A stretch of 64,000 bases of DNA from Melanocharis versteri. Its lineage: Eukaryota > Chordata > Aves > Passeriformes > Melanocharitidae. Below, piece after piece: positions 1 through 10,000 of the stretch (its first letter is position 1; the number at the start of each line of letters is the position of its first letter). The position numbers and the translations under genes are program-made. The stretch spans positions 324,161 through 388,160 of the forward strand of contig VZTG01000076.1 of assembly GCA_013397845.1 (NCBI GenBank), in the 5' to 3' direction. Under the pieces are notes generated by a model, which had not been told where the DNA came from, ran no database searches, and saw only the letters and a program-made list of their open reading frames with translations.

Positions 1-1
1 C

Positions 2-232
2 GTGCCCGACGGGGCCGTCGCCGCCCCCGCCCGTCGCCCCCCGCCGGCGGCGGACGCCCTGCGGCTCCGGGAGGTGCTGTCGCGGCTCAGCCTGGGCCGC
101 GAAGACGTGTCCGAGGCGGCGACGCTGGTGAACAGGGTGGTCTCGCACCTGGTGCAGGCCATCCGCGGCAAGGACAGCTGCTTCAGCTCCATCAGGCGGC
201 AGAGCGCCGGCAGCTACTACGAGCGCGTCAAG
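2..232 (+). CDS. CGAS: CGAS exon 1 (partial, catalytic Gly-Ser)
   Basis: GC-rich coding sequence open from the window edge. It ends in ...SAGSYYERVK at phase 0, followed by the donor GTGGGT at 233. The Gly-Ser pair starts the nucleotidyltransferase active site. The upstream boundary is outside the window. Confidence 0.92.
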
Positions 233-3200
233 GTGGGTGCGGGGGCGGCGGCAGGTGGCGGGCGGCTCGCACGGGCCGGCCGCGTTAGAGCTGCTCTTAG
301 CCGGCCCTTCCCGACGAGTTAAAATTAAGGATGGCTCTGCGAAGTAACCACAGACCATAAATGATCATAAAATGATCAATAACCTGCTGAATGGTGTATG
401 TATGTGCATTCAGTCAGAGATGCTATCTGAACGGGACTCACGTCCTGGCGCAGCACGCAGGTGAGCCCGGTGTAACAACAGGACCAGGCAGGTGTAGCAC
501 TGCACGAGAAGCCCTGGGCCAGGTTTTAGCTCATAGTTTTTTCAAAAAGCAGGAGTTAGGATACAAATTGAAAGAAAGAAAATTTAGATTAGATATTAGC
601 GAGAACTTTTTTACTGTGAGGGTGGTGGCACACTGGTACAGGGTGGCTGGGGAGATTGTAGATGCTCCAAACCTGGCAGTGTTCAAGGCCAGGTTGGATA
701 AGGCCTTGAACAACCTGGTCTAGTGGAAGGTATCCCTGCCCAGGGCAGGGTGGGTCAGGACTAGCTGTATCGCTTAAGGTCCATTCCCACCCCTTCACCT
801 TCTGTGATTAACCAGTACCTTTTTTGCTGGTTCCAGCAGACTAAAACTAAGTCAAACATGGGGACACATTTTTTTCCATCTAAAGCCAGCCTCAGACATA
901 GCAAGGCATTTTTTTTCTCACAGTTGATTCCTATGTGCAAAAGGATGATTAAGTACAACATTTATGCATTAATTATTCAGAACAGCTCAAGCATCTTAAA
1001 ACTATCTTAAAAAATTAATAAGTTGGAGACCTGGGAAGTGAGCTGCAAATTGCTATTTTCTACCCCAATGCACAGTAATCTTTCAATACCACAGAAATAA
1101 GCTCATATTTCACATCAGACATGATTAGTACACCAAGGTAGATAAAACCACAACTGCTATAAAAATCTCAGGAGAATAAAACCCAAGTTGCACATTGACT
1201 GTTGTATTCTCATATTTGCAGATATCTGAACCAAATGAGTTTGACATCATGCTTGTAATGCCTGTTGAAAGGATTCAGCTGGAAGTGTCGGATGATACTG
1301 GAGCCTATTATTATGTATCATTCAAAAGAAGTGCAAAAGAAAGGAGTTGGCTGAAGTTTTTAGAGGAAGATGGAAAATTATCAGCCTTTAAAATGCTTCA
1401 AGCACTAAGAGAAATTATTAAACAGGAAGTAAAAAACATTAAAGGTTAGTACTGAGAGAATAAGCTTCACCTAGAAGTGCTAAAAATCCAGTTACACTGT
1501 GCATATGTGTTGCCCTAGTGTTAAGAAGATACATTTTCCTGCCAGTCCTCTGTCTCTTTGTCCCAATGGAGTTGTAACCGCTCCTGTCCCCAGTATCTCA
1601 AGTTGGCTCTTGTGTTAAGAATCACAAATACATCACAGCTAATCTTATTATTAACTCCACTATGCATATTTTCTGTATGAAAAAATAAACATTAAGAGTT
1701 CTGTTGCATGCTTGGTACTTCCTATGTGACCTATACATCTTGCATCTATCTGGAGTGTACAAAGAGACATTTGCTGAACTGGTAGCAAAACAAAGAGCCT
1801 TCTTTTACACAGTACCTATTATTTTTTATTGATCAGTACAGAAAACATATCCCTTTTTAGGGTTATTTTTTCCCAAAACCTTCAGAAACATCGTGGCCAA
1901 ATCTTTTCACTGTGTTTTCAACAGGGAAGCAGTTCATTGAAAAACATTACTATATTTTTAATACTTAGACAGTAAATCAAGCAAACACAGTAGTGTTCCC
2001 TATTTCATAGAACTCCTCAACAGGCCTTCGCAATGTTTTATTTAACATCTGTATCCTGTAGGACAAAGAACCAGTGACTGAACCCAGGTATTTCTTTTGA
2101 TTGCTTATAACCTCTTTAGTAAATACTGTAACATTCTTCAAAAAAAAGGTTTCTTCCATCTATTTAATCTATCTATCTAACAAGAAATATCACTTTCTTT
2201 GTTACTAGATGTGGAAGTCACTGTGGCAAGGAAAAAGACTGGAAGCCCTGCAATAACTCTTCAGATCAAAAATCCTCCATCAGAAATATCAGTGGACATC
2301 ATCTTGACTTTGGAAGTTCTTCAGCAGAGCTGGCCCCTCAGCACACAGGACGGCTTCAAAATTGAACAGTGGCTGGGAACAAAAGTCAGGAAAGATTTGA
2401 GATTTGAACGACTTTATTTGGTAGCCAAGCAAAACAAAAGAGAAAAAGTTCTAAGAGGTACCTCAAATATGGACAATAATAAGTTATGAAATATGTTCTC
2501 TCCAACTTGATCACTTACAAGTGCTGTAGAAAGGATATCCAGATCATGTTCATTATTCCGCCTTCGAGGTACCTCATCCTGGACGTATCATGCTCAAAGA
2601 TAACTGAAATCCCTCTTTAAAGCATCAGATTTGTGGTACTGCTTGTCCTGTACTGAAATGTAGATACAAACCCGCTCTGCTAGGCTATACACTAACCGTT
2701 ACTAAGAGCATTATATTAAATCCACTCCAGCCAGACACATGCATATGAGCCTTCCCTTGTGCTGGCACTGCACTTAACAGCAGCTTGCACTCTCTTGTAA
2801 GGAAAAGAAAATTAGAAGAAAGTTGCTAAAAATGCAGGGAACATCCCTGGACATGGGACTGCATCCACAAATCAGATACTTCTGCAGGAAGCAAACTGTT
2901 TTCTATCGAGATACATTATTTCTCACTGAACTCTGGTATGGCTACACTTTTTCCTCCAGACCACTGTCACACTGAGCCTACATTAGTTTGTAGAAACATT
3001 CTGACTTGTCATTGCATTGTGGTAACTGATGATTTCAGCAAAAAGATTTCAAGCAATCTGGTATTTTTTTAATTAGCATGCCCATGTTATCAAAGCCCAG
3101 TACAACAGTACTGATTTATTTGGCAATCTCTTCCTGTGCAAATTAGATGCAAAGAGTAACTGAGCCAAATGGGCAGGGAAACAGTCTTAATTCGTGCAAG

Positions 3201-4829
3201 GAAGACAAAAGTGATTGCTGATGTTAAAAACAGGGCATTGAGCTATGTTAGCAATTATTTGTAGAAGCGTGAGCAGAAGAACAAAGAGAAGTGTTTTAGA
3301 ACAGTCACCTTACCTGAGACAAACTCACAAACCTATTACTTGCACAAAGACAACCCAGAAAACACAGTAAGAGTACAGAAATTCTAAGGTTGTAGATTTC
3401 TACGAATAATGCAGTTCCCTAAATCATGTTCAGCAAATCCAGGGAAGTTCAGAATTAAGCTTAATTTTAAAGTAAATCTAAACCTCCATAGGAATTTAAA
3501 GCATCCAGACAATTAATTATGTCCTATACTAATTACACTCTAATTGTCTTTGTGAAGCAGCTGGGGAGTTTAAGGAGGAAGTAACTCCATTCACTGAATT
3601 ATGATTTTTTTTAGTGGGTGCAAAAAAATTGCTGGTATTTAAGTCAATTACAAAATTGTTTTTTTTTTTTCTAGCTACAAAAGCTGATGCTTAGTGCTGT
3701 GTAACCATTTAACAGTCTTGTGCTTGACTTCAGGGAACACCTGGCGACTCTCCTTCTCGCATATCGAAAAGTACGTGATAAACAACCATGGCAACTCAAA
3801 GACATGTTGTGAATCCAATGGATCAAAATGCTGTAGGTTGGTATTTCACGGGAATATTTTACTTTAAGCCTGTGTGAGCTGGGCTAGCACTAACACTGTT
3901 TCAGTTTAGCACTTAAGAATTTGATCTAAGAGTAATTACTCATAATAGGAAGCAAGGGTAAGTCTTTAGGCATAATTGTTCTACAGCAATAAACATTGCA
4001 TGTGCTTGCTGAACGTCTGACTTGCATTTACCCAATGAAAGGTGGAAACAACCACATTGCTGGTTTACACTCCAGACTTGCCTTAGAATGAAGAAAGATG
4101 TGGCTTGTTATCTTTTCCAAATTCAGTCCCGTTTAGAAAAAGCAGCTTAAAAAAGTGATGACTCCGCTATCTGAACACAATTACACTTCATATCAAGGCA
4201 ATTTCTCACATGATGGTGGGAAAACTGCTGAATGAAATCAAGATGAATAAATGATTTTTCACTTCTGTAAGAACTGTTTTCCAGATTTCTTCAACAAGGA
4301 AGAACAAAATCCACATGAAGTACAAAACCTCCTTAACAAGTAAACTAAGAAGTTGGTTTGCCATTTACATCTTGTACTGAATCAAGAAAGCCACAAGAGA
4401 ATTAATGCATAATTGTGTTTAAATATCTGAGCTACATATTTAGAACTATGGAGAAGGTACCTAATATATTCTTATTTTCTTAACAGGAAAGGTTGTTTTA
4501 AGCTGCTGAAGTATCTTCTAGAGAAACTTAAAATGAAACATCCGAAAGAATTGGAAAAATTCTGTTCGTATCATGTCAAAACTGCTTTTCTCCACTCCTG
4601 CGTCACATGGCCAAATGACTCAGACTGGCAGTCGGGAGACCTGGATCATTGCTTTCAAAAATGTCTGGGATTATTTGTGGATTGTCTGCAAAAGTCTCAG
4701 CTGACTCACTTTTTTATTCCCCAATACAACTTGCTCAGCCTAGAAGATAAAGCAAGACATCACTTCCTTTCAAGAAAAATAGGCCATGAATTGAACAATG
4801 GATTCCCAGTATTTCACGAGAATTGTTAA
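2..4829 (+). CDS. CGAS: cyclic GMP-AMP synthase (cGAS), 5'-partial, five exons
   Basis: Cytosolic DNA sensor that makes 2'3'-cGAMP from ATP and GTP when bound to double-stranded DNA, activating STING (family knowledge). Coding exons are 2-232, 1222-1444, 2209-2457, 3734-3836 and 4487-4829, giving 382 residues plus stop. All introns are GT-AG and every phase matches. Visible nucleotidyltransferase signature: Gly-Ser of GSYYE at 209-214, the metal-binding Glu and Asp of PNEFD at 1237-1245, and the third Asp of SVDIIL at 2295-2297. The zinc thumb is H-x5-CC-x6-C, with His at 3787 and Cys at 3805, 3808 and 3829. The C-terminal Mab21 lobe ends PVFHENC. The window starts inside exon 1, so the first in-frame GTG is not the start and the N-terminal tail is absent. 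Nothing is broken, so an active enzyme is likely. It converges on DDX43. Confidence 0.95.
233..1221 (+). other. CGAS intron 1
   Basis: GT-AG intron. It holds a CR1 fragment at about 585-808; the rest is AT-rich with no other recognisable element. Confidence 0.85.
585..808 (+). repeat. CR1 LINE 3' end fragment
   Basis: The stretch from the TTTACTGTGAGGGTGGT motif through GTTCAAGGCCAGGTTGGAT and AACCTGGTCTAGTGG to TTCCCACCCCTTC matches my memory of the 3' end of avian CR1 elements, in sense orientation. It is degraded and 5'-truncated, as is usual for CR1. Confidence 0.8.
1222..1444 (+). CDS. CGAS: CGAS exon 2 (Glu/Asp metal ligands)
   Basis: Acceptor ...ATTTGCAG precedes ISEPNEFDIM, which carries the first two catalytic acidic residues. 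The exon ends AAA G before GTTAGT (phase 1). Confidence 0.95.
1445..2208 (+). other. CGAS intron 2
   Basis: GT-AG intron, AT-rich. I see no repeat family or gene in it. Confidence 0.8.
2209..2457 (+). CDS. CGAS: CGAS exon 3 (third catalytic Asp)
   Basis: Acceptor GTTACTAG. The split codon gives Asp, then VEVTVARKK. SVDIILTLEV holds the third catalytic aspartate at 2295-2297. The exon ends at AGA G before GTACCT (phase 1). Confidence 0.95.
2458..3733 (+). other. CGAS intron 3
   Basis: GT-AG intron of about 1.3 kb, AT-rich, with a T-run near 3659-3671. No gene or recognisable repeat. Confidence 0.8.
3734..3836 (+). CDS. CGAS: CGAS exon 4 (zinc thumb)
   Basis: Codes for NTWRLSFSHIEK and then the zinc thumb HGNSKTCC...KCC. 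Spacing H-x5-CC-x6-C is exactly that of vertebrate cGAS, where the thumb lets the enzyme measure and clamp double-stranded DNA. Ends AG before GTTGGT (phase 2). Confidence 0.95.
3837..4486 (+). other. CGAS intron 4
   Basis: GT-AG intron. Nothing else recognised. Confidence 0.8.
4487..4829 (+). CDS. CGAS: CGAS exon 5 (C-terminal lobe and stop)
   Basis: Acceptor TTAACAG. Reads KGCFKLLKYLLEKLK, later SYHVKTAFLHSC, and ends NGFPVFHENC with TAA. The length and the final PVF motif match vertebrate cGAS. Confidence 0.95.
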
Positions 4830-4949
4830 GAATATTGTTCACAACAGATATCTAATCATGTAGACTTTCATATTTAAAACAAAAAATTCTGCACCATAAA
4901 CTACTCTTCAGTCGTCTGGTGCTACAAAAACCAAAAAAAACCAAACCAA

Positions 4950-4955
4950 AATAAA
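4950..4955 (+). terminator. CGAS: Candidate CGAS poly(A) signal
   Basis: AATAAA 121 bases past the stop. It lies in an A-rich stretch, so it could be chance; AATAAA at 5773 and 6147 are alternatives. Confidence 0.35.
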
Positions 4956-6777
4956 ATCAAGAAGACTAAGAGAAAAATGACTAGGAGAAATGGCTTCAGT
5001 CACACTGCTAAGCCATAACCCTTAAAAGAAATTTTAAATATTTACCCTGCCTATCCAAATGTGGATGGCATCTGCAAAATATCTTCAAGGTATACTAAGA
5101 ACATGTAAAAGAATTTGCAATAGCTCATTTCCCATATATAATTTCTCTGTTTCCAAATACAAAAGCATCAATGACTGCATAAAGGGAAAAATGACAATTT
5201 TATTTAAAATTAAGATCCACTGCAGAATATCCAAAATACACTCCTGCTTTCAAAAGAAACAAAAACAGCCACTGGAGTTACTTCAGCATTAACCAGAACA
5301 ACTTCTCCAGATCACCTGCGTGGATGAAGATCTTTTGCAGAGGACAATCACCAGCTACAGTTAGCAGAGACAGAATATTTTATCAAACTAAAATGAAGTT
5401 CCTGAAGTAATTAATACTTTCTGAGTCTTCAGAATTGCTTTAGAAATCAGTCTTTTCACTGGACTTTGGATGGGAACCAATCATTACCTAATATGCTGCA
5501 ACAGAGTAGATGTTATTGTGCCAATGAACATTTGTTTGTACGATGAATTGTGTAGAAAGAAATGCATCTTTCAACCTGTATCAAAGAGGAAGACTTTGGT
5601 TATCGAAACCAAAATGCATCATGAACTGGACACTCCTGAAATTGAAATTTATATCCATTTTTCTCATACTGAAGAAATGTCTGTTAGGAAAAGAAAAAGT
5701 AATTATAATATTTCCTATTACTAAAATTGTGCAGGTGAGAAGTAGACAGCATTTGGGAACTGCTGTGCTGCAAATAAATACATCTTTTGCTTCTACTTGT
5801 AGAAGCCATGGGAAGTCCATATTTTTAGCCTACTTTTTGGAGGCAAAATAACCTACTAGCTTGAATAATGCCCAGATTTACCTCAATTATGAGCAAATTG
5901 AGAGAGGAGAATATTTAGAGAGTATTTTTACTAAAATATTCTCATTTTACTGAATTTTGTTTATTCGGTTTTATTTAATCATATGACACATAAATAAACA
6001 CAAGTTCAGACCAAGTCTTAAATGAAGGAATGACTCCTTCCCATATAAATTTCAAAGAGTAGAAAACATGCCCCATAATCACTGGGAGTCTGTGTGACAG
6101 AACCTGACATCCAAACATAAAGTGCGAATCAACTTTATCTGGAAGAAATAAAAGCTGACCTTCAAATGTATTCTTTTCTCCATGACGTTGTTAACATTGC
6201 TCTAGTAAATTCTGGATTTATTCCTTAAGCTAGAATATTACATCCACAAAAACCAGAGTAGAAGCTGGTTTTCTTCCCCAGTTAGCCACAAACAAGTACT
6301 TCTTGTCAGCCTCTCCTCCCTTAGAAGAAAATGCAGACCTCTCTCAAAAAATCTTAAGACACAAGTCTTAACAAAAATGACCTCCAATGTAAAATTTTAA
6401 ATAAGAATAAAGAAAACTTGCTTCAGCAAACAAGTAACAGCAAACAGAGCAGTTTTTGTTATCCTGAGAAATACTTCTGCATGCCAGTGGCATATCAAGG
6501 CAAAGGTACAGTATTTTGAAACTACATTAACCAACACTGCTTACAATGAATAATCCAGTTCTCTGAATATCAAAGGAAAAATCACCTTTGACATTCTTAT
6601 ATATTCATACTGCATTTAACAAAAAAAAAAAAAAAAACAAACCAAAAAACCCAACCGTCAAAGCCACAATATTTGTTTTTAACCAGTAGATAATGGCTTT
6701 AGAAGTTTCATACATCATACAAGAAAGAAACCAAAACTAATTTTTACGTGAAAATAGTGTCCAAGTGCAAAACCAGA

Positions 6778-6783
6778 TTTATT
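6778..6783 (-). terminator. DDX43: Candidate DDX43 poly(A) signal
   Basis: TTTATT on the plus strand reads AATAAA on the minus strand, 165 bases past the DDX43 stop, a usual distance for a short 3' UTR. Confidence 0.45.
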
Positions 6784-6947
6784 TCTATATAAAGTTAATC
6801 CAGTTTTCTTTTCCAAGACACTTTTTAGAAGTTTGTTTAAATAGGACAGGTACAGAAAACAATCATGAAACTCAGAAATTCAAGCCCATGGATGACAACA
6901 CTAATTATAATCACGTTCTCTGTTTCAGTAGCTTCAAGGTATGACAC

Positions 6948-7055
6948 TTATTTTGAGGGCTTTCTCCAAGGTCTTTGTATATCCTTTTCCATTTCTCTTC
7001 TCATTTGTGATTGTTTGTATCTATCTGCCATTGCAATAAGCTCGTCAGGAACTAC
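6948..7055 (-). CDS. DDX43: DDX43 exon 16 (C-terminal tail and stop)
   Basis: Codes for VVPDELIAMADRYKQSQMRR, then EMEKDIQRPWRKPSK and TAA. The pattern PDELIAMADRYK...RREME matches the human PEELVSMAERFK...KREME tail. The exon is separated from exon 15 by 3.3 kb and easily missed. Confidence 0.9.
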   Translation of the reverse strand, partial: VVPDELIAMADRYKQSQMRREMEKDIQRPWRKPSK

Positions 7056-10000
7056 CTAATAAGAAAGCAGGCAAAAAACCAAGGTGAGTTTTAAATAAAT
7101 GTAAACTTTTAGACTCTGCTTTACGAAAATGCTCATGATTTGTGCGTTCCCAAACTTGAGTTCATTATTTATCTGGCCTCTGTCACTTTGCTGTGATTCT
7201 TTTCTGTAGAAATGCAGAGAGAAATCTTTTTACATAAGATTGTACTGAAATATACTGAAAAACAATCATCATAGTGTGTCTGGATTTTCAATAATATATC
7301 TATGCTTGTATCACCATATCTGATGGCAACATATAACCAGCTAACTACAACATTATAGCTCAAACAGAAATGTATCTTTTAGTTATAATGGTAAAAACAT
7401 CCAGTGCCACTTAAAGGTGATATTCTACTATTTACATATATTTGAATGTTGATTTGTATTAAATTCCTTATGGAAGTTTTAAGAGCCTCTGAAGAGAAAC
7501 TTTGTGACTTAAAGAAAGTGTTGTCATAGGAACGGTTCTCATGTGCTTAGAACAAAGCTAAAAGACAAGAAAAGGGCAGGAGAAAATGGTCAGATCTCCC
7601 ACCACTGGGAGGTCACAAGAGCATCTTCCCAAGATCTACAGGGGTTTTTGGCATGTTTGTTATTATGTGGAAATGGTGAATAGTATCATCAAAACACTCT
7701 CACCTCAGCTCTTAAGGACTGAGGCCAGATGTGAAGAATTACAGACAGACTTATTAGGTTGAGTGACAGTGATGAAAAAAAACCCCCAGATACCATTCCA
7801 GGTCAAGGCATAATGCTGACATTAATGCAATGTTTACTGCAAAAAGCACTGTGGGCAACTGTACTGTCAAGAGGTCTTGGATCACTGATCTGTGAAAGCC
7901 AGCCCGCTTCAACAATCTGCGATGGCACGTGGCCGTCGGTGGAAGTCATCCCGTCCAGAATCAGTCTCCTGAGCAGAGTGAAGGGCAGCGTGTGAACGTG
8001 GTATTGACATGATTGCTCAGTCTGTGTGATTTGTGCCTGCCAGTGGCACAAATACAGTGCAAACAGCAGAGTACAAACAAATGTAAATACCTTACAGTCT
8101 CCCTAAAAGTGCCTGGGCTTGGCAGTGCTTGAACAGGTGGAGAATGCAGCCAGGACAAAAGGTCTGGTGGAGTGGGAAGTCATACTCCTCTAGTTTCCAT
8201 TTCTTTTGTCAGGCTTTATAATTGAGCAATACTTGCTTGCCATTTGCTATCAGCAGCTTTTTCTTGAGCTGGCATGAGGGACAGCTCACTAGTATATATT
8301 TTATGTGCTGAAATGCTCTTACTGGTAAACAACTATCCTGGCAGAATATGACAACTCTGGAAGAGTCTATTCTCCTAAGTTTCAAACATTATTTTAAAAT
8401 AAAGTTAAAAATTATGTATCCCTTGCTGAAAGTCACTACAGACTTATCAATGGACATAGAAGTAATGAGACAAAGTTATTTTTCAGTTGAAACATTGGAT
8501 TATTTTCTTCCACATTATCAGATCCTCTCCTAGAGTTTGAAGTGTAACTTATTCCAAAGTAAAATTGCAACAATTTCTTGCAAGAGTAGTTTTTGAGCAA
8601 GCACAAGGCAAGAGTGGGCAGAAGTAAGGATATAGAAACATAAAGATCTCAGTGAGGTAATATCCAGGATCTAGTGGCTTGTTGAGATTTTTCATGAACA
8701 ATCTGTGTATCTGCTAAACATGTAAGCTAGGTAGGGGAGTCCAAGTGAGAAAACAGAAAAGGATAGAGATGCCATAGTTTATATGGAATGGGTTTTTTTG
8801 GTATTACAGAGATTACCGTTTTTCTACCTATTTCCCTAATAAATCTGTCCATGCTTCTTAATAAACTTATATATAAAAGATCCCTTCAGCATGAAACAGA
8901 CACCTTTTTGTTGTACCTGTTTTTCTTCATATAATCTGTAGATTCAAAATTACAGAGAACATTCGGCTAACATGCAGCTAACTGTTTTGAAATCCAAGTA
9001 TTCTGAACCTTCAGACCCTGTTTTCAGTTCTCTTCTTACTTTTACATGATGCTTTAAGACTGAAATAATGGTAATTTCATTGTCATGAGAAAAAACCCCA
9101 AGACTTTGTCTGTCAGGACACTTCCCTTCTATCAGACATAACTAAGTTTGAGAATAATGTTGTGACTAATAGTAACTCCTGAAAGCAAGGATTCAGAGTT
9201 CCTCTTTTCTCCTCTGAACTCAGACACTTGCTCCCAGTTGAACTATCACACATTACAAAAAAACAAAACCAGTTTGGGAACTTTGCAGTCTGCACCTGGA
9301 GACAAGGCTTGAATGGTAATTGCAAACTCAGAATACAAAACACAAAGCACCTCTAAAGTAGCTTCACAGTATCATTACTGGTTTCACTTCTTGCATTTTC
9401 TGAATAAAAACAAAACCAAAAAACCCACCCCAACCAAAAACCCCAAACCCGTAACTTTAAGAAATGATTAGATGACTACTCTTCTGCATTTTTTTCTCCT
9501 TTTCCTCCCTCAAAAGCATCTTACTACATTTGCAATAAAGCAACATAATATCTTTCAAAGAGTTGTAAACCAGAAGGTTGAGGTGAAGTTCTAACCAAGG
9601 GTTTGAAGTCTGAGTAAGTGAAAACCATAGTGAAAACCATAGTGAAAACCACAGGTCCTAGATAAAATCCATTTAGTATATACTTAAACTCCCACCCAAA
9701 AAACCCAACCAAACAAACACTCCAACCCAAACAAACCAATTTTCAGCTCAAGTCAGGACTTGAACTGGGAGTTTACTATAAATTAGGCAAAATATTGTTT
9801 CTTGTTACAGCAAGAAACAGCAACACAGCTGTGTCTGTTTTCTCAGATATGGTACCAAGAAAAAATACGCTTCTGTAAAGAAAGAGATCACATTCCAGTT
9901 CTATTTCCCATACTATTTATAAGCATCAGTAAGAGAGATAGCTTGGAAAAGTACATGCAGGTATCACAAATGTCAGATACATTTAACAGATAAGATAGTT

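Larger units (their letters stand above)
4830..6947. other. Convergent 3' region between CGAS and DDX43
   Basis: Two stop codons face each other across about 2.1 kb of AT-rich sequence, which must contain both 3' UTRs. Plus-strand AATAAA hexamers lie at 4950, 5773 and 6147. Minus-strand ones (read as TTTATT) lie at 6778-6783 and 5960-5965. An A-run at about 6620-6640 is followed by a C/A-rich tract. The open frames here show no recognised homology and no codon bias. Confidence 0.7.

Noticed and set aside
391..723. 110-codon plus-strand frame in CGAS intron 1
   Set aside because: Runs through a CR1 3' end, with no protein homology.
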